Positions 18,431 to 27,201 of a stretch of 64,000 bases of DNA are shown here, one piece after another. This DNA comes from Flagellimonas spongiicola (GTDB taxonomy: Bacteria; Bacteroidota; Bacteroidia; Flavobacteriales; Flavobacteriaceae). The stretch is from positions 372,001-436,000 of the forward strand of contig NZ_JAMFMA010000002.1 of assembly GCF_023502425.1 (NCBI RefSeq), in the 5' to 3' direction. Each line of letters begins with the position of its first letter. Positions within the stretch are counted from its first letter, which is position 1. Under the pieces are notes generated by a model. The model had not been told where the DNA came from and ran no database searches. It was given only the letters and a program-made list of their open reading frames with translations. A program made the translations under genes and the position numbers.

Positions 18431-20659
18431 ATGAAAAAAACACTTTTAAAATTCATTTTTGGACTTTCCACGATGACCCTAGTGGTTTCATGCAGTGGAG
18501 ATGACAGTACAGGTGGTAGTGGCAGCGCTACTTGTACCGATGGTATTCAAAATGGTGATGAAACAGGTGTGGATTGCGGCGGATCATCTTGTAACGCATG
18601 TCCTGTAAATGCTGTAGAACTTAATGGCGATGTTAACACAGACGTGACATTAGATGCAAGTCAAGATTATACATTAACCGGAGCATACATTATCAAAGCT
18701 GGTGGATCTTTGACCATTCCAGCAGGTACAACAATCAAAGCAGCGGGAGGAACAGCAGCATTTATTGGTGTAGAAAGAGGCGCTCAAATCTTTGTAAACG
18801 GAACCTCTTCAAATCCAGTTGTTATGACTTCTGGCGCTACTACTCCTGCTCCAGGTGATTGGGGAGGACTGGTAATTGCCGGTGATGCTCCTACCAATAA
18901 GGGAACTGATATCACCACAGAGGTTGGAGACTTAACCTATGGTGGTTCCAATGCAGGAGATAATTCCGGTTCCATTCAATATTTAAGAGTGGAATATACT
19001 GGAGCTACTTTCTCCAACGACAAGGAATTCAATGGTGTTTCCTTGTTTGGTGTTGGTTCTGGTACCGTTTTCAGATATATCCAATCTTTTAACGGTGGAG
19101 ACGACGGAATTGAATTTTTTGGCGGTTCTGTAGATGGTGATTTCTTGGTTTCCATTGGAAGTGGTGACGACTCTATAGACTTTGCAGATGGTTGGATCGG
19201 TAGTGGCAGCAACTGGTACATCGCAGGTGGCGCAAAAGCAGGAATTGAAGGTTCCAATAATGGTGATGACGGTGATGCAACGCCTGTAACAAATACTTCT
19301 CTAAGTAATATCACGGTTGTTGGTCCAGTTACTGAAGGCGCATTGTTCTACAAAGAAGGTGGCGGTAACTTTACAATAGACAACTTCTATACCAGTAATA
19401 TCGACTTAGGTATCAAGGTGAAAGACACAGACACAGAAGCCAGAGTACGCATAGAAGCTGGTGATTTGACCATTACCAACATCCAATTTGCAGATGCTCC
19501 TCAAGCATTTGAAGCAACCGATTACACCGGTGCGAATCAAGCCTTTTATACCGAAGGTGTAACTTCTGGTGCCGGCAATGGAGCTGCAGCTCCAACTTGG
19601 GCAGCTGGATGGACTACAGGTCTTAGCAACAGTGGCGCAGGAACTGAAAACCTAGCAGGTGAAATCACTGGCGATGTTACCTTGGCAGCTACTACAGAGT
19701 ACTTCCTTACCAGCGGATTGGTTGTTAAATCTGGTGGATCTTTGACCATTCCAGCAGGTACAACTATTAAAGCAGCCGGGGGTACAGCAGCATTTATAGG
19801 TGTGGAAAGAGGTGCACAGATATTCATCAATGGTGAATCTGACAATCCAGTGGTAATGACTTCCAATAGTGATACCCCAGCACCTGGTGATTGGGGTGGA
19901 TTGGTAATTGCAGGAAACGCACCTACCAACAAGGGAACTAATATTACTTCCGAAGTTGGTGAACTTACCTATGGAGGTAATGTAAGTGATGATAATTCTG
20001 GAAGCATCAGATACCTACGTGTAGAATACACAGGGGCTACATTCTCAAATGACAAGGAATTCAACGGCGTATCCCTTTTTGGTGTTGGTTCTGGAACCAC
20101 CTTTGAATATGTTGAATCCTTTAATGGCGGAGATGATGGAATTGAGTTCTTCGGTGGTACTGTAGACGGAAATTTCTTGGTATCAATAGGAAGTGGAGAT
20201 GACTCCATAGATTTTGCAGACGGCTGGACTGGTAACGGAAGTAACTGGTACATTGCCGGTGGTGCAAAAGCAGGTATTGAAGGTTCTAACAATGGTGATG
20301 ATGGCGATGCCACACCTGTTACAACTACTACCTTAAGCAATATTACCGTAGTAGGACCTGTAACAGAAGGAGCGCTATTCTTTAAAGAAGGTGGCGGTAA
20401 CTTTACAATTACAAATTTCTTTACAAGTGGTATTGATTTAGGGGTAAAGGTAAAAGATACTGATGTTGAAGCTGGGGTGCGTATCGAAGCTGACGCACTT
20501 TCTCTAGATCCAATGCAATTCGCCAATCCAGCAAATGGGTTTGCTAGAACCGATTATGCTGGTGCAAACCAAGATTTCATAACTGTAGGTGACAATACAG
20601 GCGCAGGAAATGGCGCCGATCAACCTACTTGGGCTGACGGCTGGACCACTGGTTTCTAG
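18431..20659 (+). CDS. Surface lipoprotein with two tandem beta-helix modules
   Basis: The 742-residue protein starts with a lipoprotein signal ending VVSC (Cys21). A small Cys-rich segment follows (CTDGIQNGDETGVDCGG, about 35-57) and then two gapless 335-residue repeats at residues 64-398 and 408-742. Each repeat has GGSLTIPAGTTIKAAGG, GDWGGLVIAG, EYTGATFSNDKEFNG, DDGIEFFGG and DDSIDFADGW. These are short periodic strands with Asp/Gly turns, consistent with a right-handed parallel beta-helix and possible metal sites. Co-transcribed with the TonB receptor, it is probably a surface ligand-binding or degrading partner in place of SusD. It ends before a strong terminator. Function not known. Confidence 0.85.
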   Translation: MKKTLLKFIFGLSTMTLVVSCSGDDSTGGSGSATCTDGIQNGDETGVDCGGSSCNACPVNAVELNGDVNTDVTLDASQDYTLTGAYIIKAGGSLTIPAGTTIKAAGGTAAFIGVERGAQIFVNGTSSNPVVMTSGATTPAPGDWGGLVIAGDAPTNKGTDITTEVGDLTYGGSNAGDNSGSIQYLRVEYTGATFSNDKEFNGVSLFGVGSGTVFRYIQSFNGGDDGIEFFGGSVDGDFLVSIGSGDDSIDFADGWIGSGSNWYIAGGAKAGIEGSNNGDDGDATPVTNTSLSNITVVGPVTEGALFYKEGGGNFTIDNFYTSNIDLGIKVKDTDTEARVRIEAGDLTITNIQFADAPQAFEATDYTGANQAFYTEGVTSGAGNGAAAPTWAAGWTTGLSNSGAGTENLAGEITGDVTLAATTEYFLTSGLVVKSGGSLTIPAGTTIKAAGGTAAFIGVERGAQIFINGESDNPVVMTSNSDTPAPGDWGGLVIAGNAPTNKGTNITSEVGELTYGGNVSDDNSGSIRYLRVEYTGATFSNDKEFNGVSLFGVGSGTTFEYVESFNGGDDGIEFFGGTVDGNFLVSIGSGDDSIDFADGWTGNGSNWYIAGGAKAGIEGSNNGDDGDATPVTTTTLSNITVVGPVTEGALFFKEGGGNFTITNFFTSGIDLGVKVKDTDVEAGVRIEADALSLDPMQFANPANGFARTDYAGANQDFITVGDNTGAGNGADQPTWADGWTTGF
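18620..20656 (+). repeat. Two-copy direct tandem duplication inside the lipoprotein gene
   Basis: Copy 1 is 18620-19624 and copy 2 is 19652-20656. Each is 1005 bp and the two align without gaps at protein level. Some stretches are still nearly identical in DNA (for example around 18703-18735 against 19735-19767), while third positions elsewhere have drifted. This points to an old in-frame duplication under purifying selection. Confidence 0.85.
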
Positions 20660-20681
20660 TTCACAATCAATTTTTCATAAA

Positions 20682-20712
20682 AAGCCTCCTACATTTTAGG
20701 AGGCTTTTTTTT
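20682..20712 (+). terminator. Rho-independent terminator after the lipoprotein gene
   Basis: A perfect 10-bp stem AAGCCTCCTA/TAGGAGGCTT with a 5-nt loop is followed by a run of eight T. It closes the receptor/lipoprotein operon. Confidence 0.9.
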
Positions 20713-20774
20713 GCACTTCATCGAAAAGTGTGGGTTTTTTCCGTAACACCCCAACAATCAGTATTGTATTTTTT

Positions 20775-20782
20775 TATATTTG
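20775..20782 (+). promoter_or_regulatory. -7 box of the first type IX mini-protein gene
   Basis: TATATTTG matches the TAnnTTTG consensus 27 bp before the ATG at 20810. The -33 element is not obvious. Confidence 0.55.
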
Positions 20783-20809
20783 TGGCATAGCCTTTGTAAC
20801 CAATACTTT

Positions 20810-21118
20810 ATGAAGCACCTTTACCTCGTCTTCTTCTTTTTTATTTGTACCCTTGGATTCGCGCAGAATTCCCAAGCAGGTTCAGATATTGACGGGTTTA
20901 AGTTGTATCCCAATCCGGTTCCTCATGGCAAGGTCTATATTGAGACTACCTTAAATGCTCCTAAGAAAATCTTAATTTTTGATGTATTGGGCACGCAAGT
21001 GTTACAAACTACTATTTTGGGGAGGGAACTTAATCTTTCCAATCTGGATAAAGGCGTATATATTCTACGTGTTTTTGAACACAACAAGGTGGCTACCAGA
21101 AAGTTGATTATCAAGTAA
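20810..21118 (+). CDS. Secreted mini-protein made of a type IX (type A) sorting domain
   Basis: Starting at the ATG at 20810 the product has 102 residues: a signal peptide (MKHLYLVFFFFICTLGFAQ), about a dozen linker residues, then a complete type IX secretion C-terminal domain. The landmarks are KLYPNPV at its start, ILIFDVLGTQV in the middle and GVYILRV and RKLIIK at the end. There is no cargo domain. It should pass the inner membrane by Sec and be recognised by the type IX translocon. A close paralogue lies directly downstream (21263-21586). Purpose unknown. Confidence 0.85.
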   Translation: MKHLYLVFFFFICTLGFAQNSQAGSDIDGFKLYPNPVPHGKVYIETTLNAPKKILIFDVLGTQVLQTTILGRELNLSNLDKGVYILRVFEHNKVATRKLIIK

Positions 21119-21262
21119 TACGGGCCATTTTACCGTGCATTTCGTCGAGCAGACATCAAAATAAGCTTCTTTACCTACACATTTCCCGGTTTCACAACAT
21201 TTTATAGCGTTTTCAAGGCTCTTTGGCTACTTTTATATTGCTTATACCCCAAATCAGCATGT

Positions 21263-21586
21263 ATGAAGAAAATCTACTTAGTTCTTATTATGGCTTTACC
21301 TCTATTTACTTACGGTCAGGAGCTTGTTAGTGTAAACACGGAACAAGTCCAGGAGCTTAAAGGTTTTAAAATGTACCCTAACCCAGCCTATGGGGATGAA
21401 GTTTATGTGACTACATCCACCAACGGTACCAAGCAAATCAAAATTTATGATGTTTTTGGTGATGTGGTACTAACCGATAGGATTTCAACCAATACACTTA
21501 ATGTTTCAAGATTGGTTCCTGGTGTCTACGTTTTACAAGTTACCGAAGACAAAAAAACCATGACCCGAAAACTGGTCATCAAATAG
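21263..21586 (+). CDS. Second secreted mini-protein with only a type IX sorting domain
   Basis: The 107-residue product has a signal peptide (MKKIYLVLIMALPLFTYGQ), a 16-residue linker and a type A sorting domain (KMYPNPA, IKIYDVFGDVVLTDR, GVYVLQVTEDKK, RKLVIK). It parallels the gene at 20810 in layout and sequence, so the pair arose by duplication. The 144-bp gap between them holds a TTTG (about 21221) and an AT-rich -7-like stretch, so it may have its own promoter. A terminator follows at 21601. Confidence 0.85.
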   Translation: MKKIYLVLIMALPLFTYGQELVSVNTEQVQELKGFKMYPNPAYGDEVYVTTSTNGTKQIKIYDVFGDVVLTDRISTNTLNVSRLVPGVYVLQVTEDKKTMTRKLVIK

Positions 21587-21600
21587 CAAAAACTTTTATC

Positions 21601-21627
21601 ACCCTTCTTTAGAAGGGTATTTTTTTT
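21601..21627 (+). terminator. Terminator after the second mini-protein gene
   Basis: The stem ACCCTTC/GAAGGGT with loop TTTA is followed by a T-rich tract to 21627. It ends 16 bp before the next start codon at 21644. Confidence 0.85.
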
Positions 21628-21643
21628 GGGTAATTTTGAACCC

Positions 21644-22630
21644 ATGCAACAGCGTTTGTCGCAAAGGGTATTTTCTATAGCATCCACAAAGGAATTTGAG
21701 GCCCTGGCTCTTGAGGTCTTTTCGTACCAATTTGAAAATAACAGCGTCTATCAGACGTACTGCAAGCATTTAGGGAAATCCTCAAATAATGTAGATTCCC
21801 TTGCAGCTATTCCCTTTCTTCCTATACAATTCTTCAAATCCCATAAAGTCGTCTCAAACACAAAATTACCGCAGGTGATTTTTGAAAGTAGCGGGACCAC
21901 CAAAACCCATACCAGTAAGCACTATGTAACCGACTTGGAAGTATACCAAAAGAGCTTTATCCAAGCATTTGAGTTGTTCTATGGCCCCATTGACTCTTAT
22001 TGCATCTTAGCATTGTTACCTTCTTATTTAGAGCGCGATGGGTCTTCCTTGGTCTATATGGTAAACGACTTGGTGAAACGATCAAAACATCCCAGTAGCG
22101 GTTTTTATCTGTACGATTTAGGTCAACTAAAACAAAAGCTGCATGAACTGGAAACTTCCGAAACCAAGACACTTTTAATTGGTGTTTCGTTTGCATTACT
22201 GGATTTAGCTGAAGACTTCCAAATGAATCTAAAACACACCACAATAATGGAAACCGGTGGTATGAAAGGAAGAAGAAAGGAATTGATTCGAGCTGAATTG
22301 CATCAAATCTTAAGAAAAGGTTTAGGTGTCGAAAACATTCATTCCGAATATGGGATGACGGAATTGCTATCACAAGCCTATTCCAAAGGAAACGGTGTTT
22401 TTAACTGTCCGCCATGGATGAAAATAGTGACTCGCGACACTGAAGACCCTTTAACGCTTCAATCTTTTGGCAAAACCGGCGGTTTAAATATTATTGACTT
22501 AGCCAATATCAATTCCTGCTCATTTATTGCTACACAAGATTTGGGAAAATGTTATTCAGATGGTTCTTTTGAAGTAATAGGCCGGTTTGATCATTCCGAT
22601 GTACGAGGTTGCAACTTAATGGCGCTTTAA
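21644..22630 (+). CDS. LuxE/PaaK-like acyl-activating enzyme
   Basis: The ATG at 21644 gives 328 residues (MQQRLSQRVFSIAS); an in-frame TTG at 21626 lies within the terminator T-tract and is unlikely. The protein has the adenylate-forming motif FESSGTTKTHTSKH, then METGGMKGRRKELIR, HSEYGMTELLSQAY and a C-terminal QDLGKCYSDGSFEVIGR segment, as in the acyl-protein synthetase LuxE family. It probably activates a carboxylic acid as the adenylate; substrate and acceptor are unknown. The stop overlaps the convergent lipoprotein stop by 3 bp. Confidence 0.82.
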   Translation: MQQRLSQRVFSIASTKEFEALALEVFSYQFENNSVYQTYCKHLGKSSNNVDSLAAIPFLPIQFFKSHKVVSNTKLPQVIFESSGTTKTHTSKHYVTDLEVYQKSFIQAFELFYGPIDSYCILALLPSYLERDGSSLVYMVNDLVKRSKHPSSGFYLYDLGQLKQKLHELETSETKTLLIGVSFALLDLAEDFQMNLKHTTIMETGGMKGRRKELIRAELHQILRKGLGVENIHSEYGMTELLSQAYSKGNGVFNCPPWMKIVTRDTEDPLTLQSFGKTGGLNIIDLANINSCSFIATQDLGKCYSDGSFEVIGRFDHSDVRGCNLMAL

Positions 22631-23001
22631 TTCCGCTGAAATGAATACGTGACCTCATCATCTGCAATTTGAGGATTATCCACATAATTAAGTACAAGCA
22701 AGTCACCTTCTTCACGATATAAATACTGCCGCCCTTCAATACCTATTTCGGTACCATTGTCCGTATATGGGTACGTGCCAGCAGGTACAAGAAACTCCAA
22801 TTCTCCGTTGTGCGAAAAGGTTACTTGTTTGGTGGAACTATCAAACTGGATGGTGTGTTGACTAAAATCATAATCTTCACCAAAGTAGCAAAAACAAGAA
22901 ACATTTTGTAGCACCCAAACATCGTTGCCAGGGTTAATGGCATTATCCGAAGAACAGGAAGTAACCAAGAATAAGGATAATATAATTAATACGTATCTCA
23001 T
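22627..23001 (-). CDS. Small lipoprotein of unknown function, lipocalin-like appearance
   Basis: From the ATG at 23001 the product is 124 residues with a lipobox ending VTSC (Cys16). The mature part starts with a W near the N-terminus (NDVWVLQNVSCFCYF), has an FC-type Cys pair, and alternates short strands (HTIQFDSSTKQVTFS, ILYRE-type, DEVTYSFQRN). The pattern resembles small beta-barrel lipocalin-like lipoproteins common in Bacteroidota. No catalytic residues are recognisable. It stands alone between tyrS and the LuxE-like gene. Confidence 0.72.
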   Translation of the reverse strand: MRYVLIILSLFLVTSCSSDNAINPGNDVWVLQNVSCFCYFGEDYDFSQHTIQFDSSTKQVTFSHNGELEFLVPAGTYPYTDNGTEIGIEGRQYLYREEGDLLVLNYVDNPQIADDEVTYSFQRN

Positions 23002-23057
23002 ACTATTGAATTCCATTACTTCAATGAGATGAATATAAGTTACTTCGGTTGCGCTTC

Positions 23058-24353
23058 TTAGTTAACCACTAGCACAAAATAATTCTTCTTACCTCTTTGC
23101 AGCAGAACAAATTTATTGTTGATCAAATCAGAAGTTGTGATTTGGTGATCTTCCTTGACCTTTTGCTTGTTAACGGAAATGGAATTCTGTTTTAGTTCCC
23201 GACGCGCTTCACCATTGGACCCTAAAAATCCCGTTTTGGCAGCTAGTGCACCAATCATATCCAATCCAGATTCCAAATCTGATTTTGAAATTTCTGCTTG
23301 TGGAACTCCTTCAAAGACATCCAAAAAGGTTTTGGCGTCCAGCTGCATTAAATCTTCTGAGGTGGATTTTCCGAACAAAATAGAACTGGCTTTAATAGCG
23401 TTGTCCAACTCTTCCTTGGAATGCACCATTGTGGTTATTTCTTCGGCCAATTTTTTCTGTAGCGTTCTCAAATGAGGTTCCGCTTTATGCGTTTCCACCA
23501 AGTCCTTAATTTCATCTTGTGTTAAGAACGTAAAAATCTTGATGTATTTCTCAGCATCCTCATCTGAGGTATTTAACCAATATTGGTAAAATTTGTATGG
23601 AGAGGTACGCTCTGCATCCAACCACACATTTCCCCCTTCCGTTTTTCCGAATTTGGCGCCATCTGCTTTTGTAATCAAAGGACAAGTCAAGGCAAATCCT
23701 TTTCCGCCACCAATTCGTCTAATCAACTCCGTTCCGGTGGTAATATTTCCCCACTGGTCACTCCCGCCCATTTGAATTGTGCAATTGTGGTTCTGGAAGA
23801 GATAAAGAAAATCATACCCTTGTACCAACTGATAGGTGAATTCAGTAAAGGACATTCCCTCTTTAGCGTCTGAAGAAAGTCGTTTCTTAACGGAATCCTT
23901 CGCCATCATATAATTCACAGTAATATGCTTGCCCACATCACGGATAAAATCAAGGAATGAAAAATCCTTCATCCAGTCATAATTATTGACCAACACAGCG
24001 GCGTTGGGCGCATTGCTTTCAAAGTCCAGAAAACGTCCCAATTGGGATTTTATAGCCTCCTGATTGTGTCTTAGCGTTGCTTCATCCAACAAATTCCGTT
24101 CGGCAGATTTACCAGAAGGATCACCAATCATACCCGTAGCCCCTCCCACAAGAGCAAAAGGTTTATGGCCGGATAGCTGAAAATGCCTCAACATCATCAC
24201 GCTCACTAGATGACCAATATGCAAGGAATCAGCAGTTGGATCAATCCCAACATAGGCGGCTTGCATTCCTTCCATCAAATGATCTTCGGCTCCAGGCATG
24301 ATATCGTGTACCATTCCACGCCACTGTAACTCTTCTACAAAATTCTTTTCCAT
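23058..24353 (-). CDS. tyrS: Tyrosyl-tRNA synthetase
   Basis: The 431-residue class I synthetase has the HIGH motif in [14 protein letters not shown] (about residue 43), the tyrosine-binding [10 protein letters not shown] segment, and the KMSKS-equivalent KFGKTEGGN (about 234). A C-terminal S4-like RNA-binding domain ends the protein ([13 protein letters not shown]). It loads tyrosine onto tRNA-Tyr. Full length; own -7 box at 24375-24382. Confidence 0.97.
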   Translation of the reverse strand: MEKNFVEELQWRGMVHDIMPGAEDHLMEGMQAAYVGIDPTADSLHIGHLVSVMMLRHFQLSGHKPFALVGGATGMIGDPSGKSAERNLLDEATLRHNQEAIKSQLGRFLDFESNAPNAAVLVNNYDWMKDFSFLDFIRDVGKHITVNYMMAKDSVKKRLSSDAKEGMSFTEFTYQLVQGYDFLYLFQNHNCTIQMGGSDQWGNITTGTELIRRIGGGKGFALTCPLITKADGAKFGKTEGGNVWLDAERTSPYKFYQYWLNTSDEDAEKYIKIFTFLTQDEIKDLVETHKAEPHLRTLQKKLAEEITTMVHSKEELDNAIKASSILFGKSTSEDLMQLDAKTFLDVFEGVPQAEISKSDLESGLDMIGALAAKTGFLGSNGEARRELKQNSISVNKQKVKEDHQITTSDLINNKFVLLQRGKKNYFVLVVN

Positions 24354-24374
24354 TACCGTTGCTTAGAATAGCTG

Positions 24375-24382
24375 CAAATATA
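24375..24382 (-). promoter_or_regulatory. -7 box of tyrS
   Basis: TATATTTG on the minus strand, 21 bp before the tyrS ATG. A TTG lies about 24 bp further upstream, slightly beyond the usual spacing. Confidence 0.5.
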
Positions 24383-24437
24383 AAATGAAGATCTTACTTA
24401 CGTTAACAATTCCAATGCAAATAGGTATTTTTACTTC

Positions 24438-25436
24438 ATGATTTTAGTTACGGGTGGTACAGGTTTGGTAGGTTCTCATTTGTTGTTCCATTTAGCACAA
24501 CAAGGCAAACAAATACGAGCATTTTACCGCAAAAAGGAAACTCTGGATAAAGTAACCCAAGTGTTTTCTTATTATTCCGAAGCGCCTGCTAAACTCATTG
24601 AACAAATAACATGGATCAAAGGAGATATCACCGATTTATCATCCATGGAAAGTCATTTTGCGGGTGTTGAGCAGGTATACCATTGTGCAGCACTTATATC
24701 TTTTGACCCCAATCATTTGGATGACTTAATACGATCTAATCCAGAAGCAACGGCAAACGTTGTGAATCTTTCTGTTGCCCATGGAGTTCGCAAATTATGC
24801 TACGTTAGCTCCATTGCGGCGATTGGTCCAAGTACCAAAGGACAAATGGCGAATGAGGAAAATGAATGGAATGAAACCAATGTTTCGGTCTATGGACTTA
24901 CCAAGCATGATGCGGAACTTGAAGTCTGGCGAGGTAGTCAAGAGGGGCTTAAAGTAGTGGTTGTGAATCCTGGCGTAATTTTGGGCCCAGGTTTTTGGAA
25001 ATCTGGCAGCGGATCATTGTTTACTTATGCAAACAAAGGCAAAAAGCACTTCCTACCCGGTGGCACTGGTTTTGTCTCGGTTAATGATGTGGTTAATGCC
25101 ATGGTAGGTTTAATGCGTTCGGATATCCACAATGAGCGCTTTATTTTGGTCAACGAAAATTTGACATACCAAACCTTGTTTCAAAAAATTACACAGCGAT
25201 TAGCTGTAAATCCGCCTAACAAGAAGGTTTCTTTCTGGGCATTGGAATTATTCTGGAGGTATGATTGGGTTAGAAGTATTATTAGAGGCAAACGTAGGCG
25301 ATTGACAAAAAACATGGTCAAAGGAATGTATCATCAAGAAATTTATGACAATTCCAAAATCAAAAAAGCCCTGGAGTTTGCATTTGAACCTTTGGACGAG
25401 ACCTTGGATTTTTGCTGCGAAAAATTTAAAGCCTAA
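24438..25436 (+). CDS. NAD(P)-dependent epimerase/dehydratase (extended SDR)
   Basis: The 332-residue protein starts MILVTGGTGLVGSHLLFHLA with the Rossmann GxxGxxG motif. It has VYHCAALI, the catalytic Ser region YVSSIAAIG, and the YxxxK pair in SVYGLTKHDAE, followed by VNPGVILGPG. It is an extended short-chain dehydrogenase acting on a nucleotide sugar or a related alcohol such as a dihydroflavonol-like substrate. Single-gene unit, divergent from tyrS. Its stop overlaps that of the convergent DUF4296 gene by 3 bp. Confidence 0.85.
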   Translation: MILVTGGTGLVGSHLLFHLAQQGKQIRAFYRKKETLDKVTQVFSYYSEAPAKLIEQITWIKGDITDLSSMESHFAGVEQVYHCAALISFDPNHLDDLIRSNPEATANVVNLSVAHGVRKLCYVSSIAAIGPSTKGQMANEENEWNETNVSVYGLTKHDAELEVWRGSQEGLKVVVVNPGVILGPGFWKSGSGSLFTYANKGKKHFLPGGTGFVSVNDVVNAMVGLMRSDIHNERFILVNENLTYQTLFQKITQRLAVNPPNKKVSFWALELFWRYDWVRSIIRGKRRRLTKNMVKGMYHQEIYDNSKIKKALEFAFEPLDETLDFCCEKFKA

Positions 25437-25864
25437 TACTCGCTAACTTCTTTTTTAGTCGTTGTGCCTGCCCTATCTGCTTCTTGCTTGTCCAATCTAA
25501 TTTGGCGTATACTGTCGTTCCGTCGCTGATTTTTGAGTTCCAAGCTACTTTTCTTTTCCATTAGGATAGCTTCAACCTTCTCATAGATTTCCTCGTATTC
25601 AAGTGGAACAGAGGCATAATACAAGTCACTTGCAGCAAGCTGAACACTATCCACACCATATTTTTCATAAAGGTGTTCCATAATGGAGATTTCCTTATAA
25701 TCCATCATAGGTTCGATGTTGTTTTTGGCTGCGTTGTACAGGGCTAAATCATGATAGATTCCCACCATTTTATCCTTAGGAATCAAATTTTGAGGTTTTT
25801 CAATAACCTCCTCTGCACATGAGAGCATCAACAATCCAAGACCGTAGATAATCAGCTTTTTCAT
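25433..25864 (-). CDS. DUF4296 lipoprotein
   Basis: The ATG at 25864 gives a lipoprotein signal MKKLIIYGLGLLMLSC (Cys16). In-frame upstream codons lie inside the dihydroorotase gene. The 143-residue product has the DUF4296 pattern: PKDKMVGIYHDLALYNAAK, a helical middle and a charged coiled-coil C-terminus. Function unknown. It begins one base after the dihydroorotase stop, in an operon GT2, dihydroorotase, DUF4296. Confidence 0.82.
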   Translation of the reverse strand: MKKLIIYGLGLLMLSCAEEVIEKPQNLIPKDKMVGIYHDLALYNAAKNNIEPMMDYKEISIMEHLYEKYGVDSVQLAASDLYYASVPLEYEEIYEKVEAILMEKKSSLELKNQRRNDSIRQIRLDKQEADRAGTTTKKEVSEY

Positions 25865-25865
25865 A

Positions 25866-27200
25866 TTACCTATTAAACGTAAGTCGCATTGCATGGCGTT
25901 CTGGACTAATTTTTCCATTTTCAAAAGCCAAATGGCCATTTAAGAATGTACGCAAGACTTCAGAATCAAAGGTAACACCTTCAAATGGTGACCATCCACA
26001 ATTATATAGAATATTGGATTTTTTAACCTGATTTTGTGATTTTCTTTTCACTTGTACCAAATCAGCGTAGTATCCCTCTCGTATAAAACCTCTTCGGTCC
26101 AAATCAAAGAGTTTTGCAGGATTATGGCACATTTTTTCAACTATTTTCTCGAGGCTAATAATCCCTTCTTCTTCTTTTTGAAGCATTGCCAACAAGGCGT
26201 GTTGCACTAAAGGCCCTCCTGACGGCGCCTTGGTATAGGGATTGTTCTTTTCTTCCAAAGTATGAGGGGCATGGTCTGTGGCAATTACATCAATTCTATC
26301 ATCCAATAATGCTTCCCATAATTTGGACCGGTCCTCGCTTGTTTTTACAGCCGGATTCCACTTGATCAAGGTTCCTTTTTCATCATAATCGGCATCAGAA
26401 AACCATAAGTGGTGTATACAAACCTCAGCAGTGATTTTCTTCTCCTCAAGCGGGATTTCATTGGTGAACAGATCAGTTTCAATCCCCGTGGAAAGGTGAA
26501 AAACATGTAATCTTGCGCCAGTTTTCTTTGCCAAGGCAATAGCATTGGATGAAGAAAGGTAGCATGCTTCGGCACTGCGGATTACGGGGTGATATTTAAT
26601 TGGAATGTCATCTCCGTATAGTTCTTTATAATGGGCCAGATTGGCGCGAATCGTACCTTCATCTTCACAATGGGTAGAAATGACCATTTCTGTGTTGCTG
26701 AAAATCTTTTCCAACACTTCCTCATTATCGACCAACATATTACCGGTTGAAGACCCTAGAAATAGTTTAACTCCAGAGCAAGCGTTTTTATCCAAACGCT
26801 TTAATTCTTCCAAATTATCATTGGTGCCACCGAATAGAAAAGAGTAATTGGCAAACGAACTGTTAGCGGCTATTGTAAATTTTTCTTCAAGCTTTTCTAT
26901 AGTTGTGGTTTGCGGATTGGTATTGGGTTGCTCCATAAAAGTGGTAATCCCCCCTACAAGTGCAGCCCGACTTTCCGAAGCAATGTTTCCCTTATGTGTT
27001 AAACCAGGTTCCCTAAAATGCACCTGATCATCAATAATCCCGGGTAGTAACAAGTCGCCATTTAAATCAATGATTTTGGCATTTTCACTGGAAATATCCC
27101 TGTCAATACGTGAGATCTGTTCACCATCGATTAAAACATCAGATTCGAAAACCTTGTTTTCGTTGACAATCGTCGCATTTTTAAGTAAGATCTTGGACAT
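25866..27200 (-). CDS. Dihydroorotase-like amidohydrolase
   Basis: The 444-residue amidohydrolase has the family core LLPGIIDDQVHFREPG (about residues 51-66), GITTFMEQPNTN, VKLFLGSSTGN (the carboxylated-Lys region), ISTHCEDEG, RLHVFHLST and VIATDHAPH. These give the expected metal ligands except one: the first His of the HxH pair is Gln59 (D-D-Q-V-H). It probably catalyses carbamoyl-aspartate cyclisation in pyrimidine synthesis, or is a related cyclic amidase. It is sandwiched tightly between GT2 and DUF4296 genes. Confidence 0.85.
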   Translation of the reverse strand: MSKILLKNATIVNENKVFESDVLIDGEQISRIDRDISSENAKIIDLNGDLLLPGIIDDQVHFREPGLTHKGNIASESRAALVGGITTFMEQPNTNPQTTTIEKLEEKFTIAANSSFANYSFLFGGTNDNLEELKRLDKNACSGVKLFLGSSTGNMLVDNEEVLEKIFSNTEMVISTHCEDEGTIRANLAHYKELYGDDIPIKYHPVIRSAEACYLSSSNAIALAKKTGARLHVFHLSTGIETDLFTNEIPLEEKKITAEVCIHHLWFSDADYDEKGTLIKWNPAVKTSEDRSKLWEALLDDRIDVIATDHAPHTLEEKNNPYTKAPSGGPLVQHALLAMLQKEEEGIISLEKIVEKMCHNPAKLFDLDRRGFIREGYYADLVQVKRKSQNQVKKSNILYNCGWSPFEGVTFDSEVLRTFLNGHLAFENGKISPERHAMRLTFNR

Positions 27201-27201
27201 T

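Noticed and set aside
18431..20659. Lipoprotein as a SusD-type partner of the TonB receptor
   Set aside because: It has no SusD/RagB helical repeat pattern; the sequence is entirely short beta turns in two equal modules.
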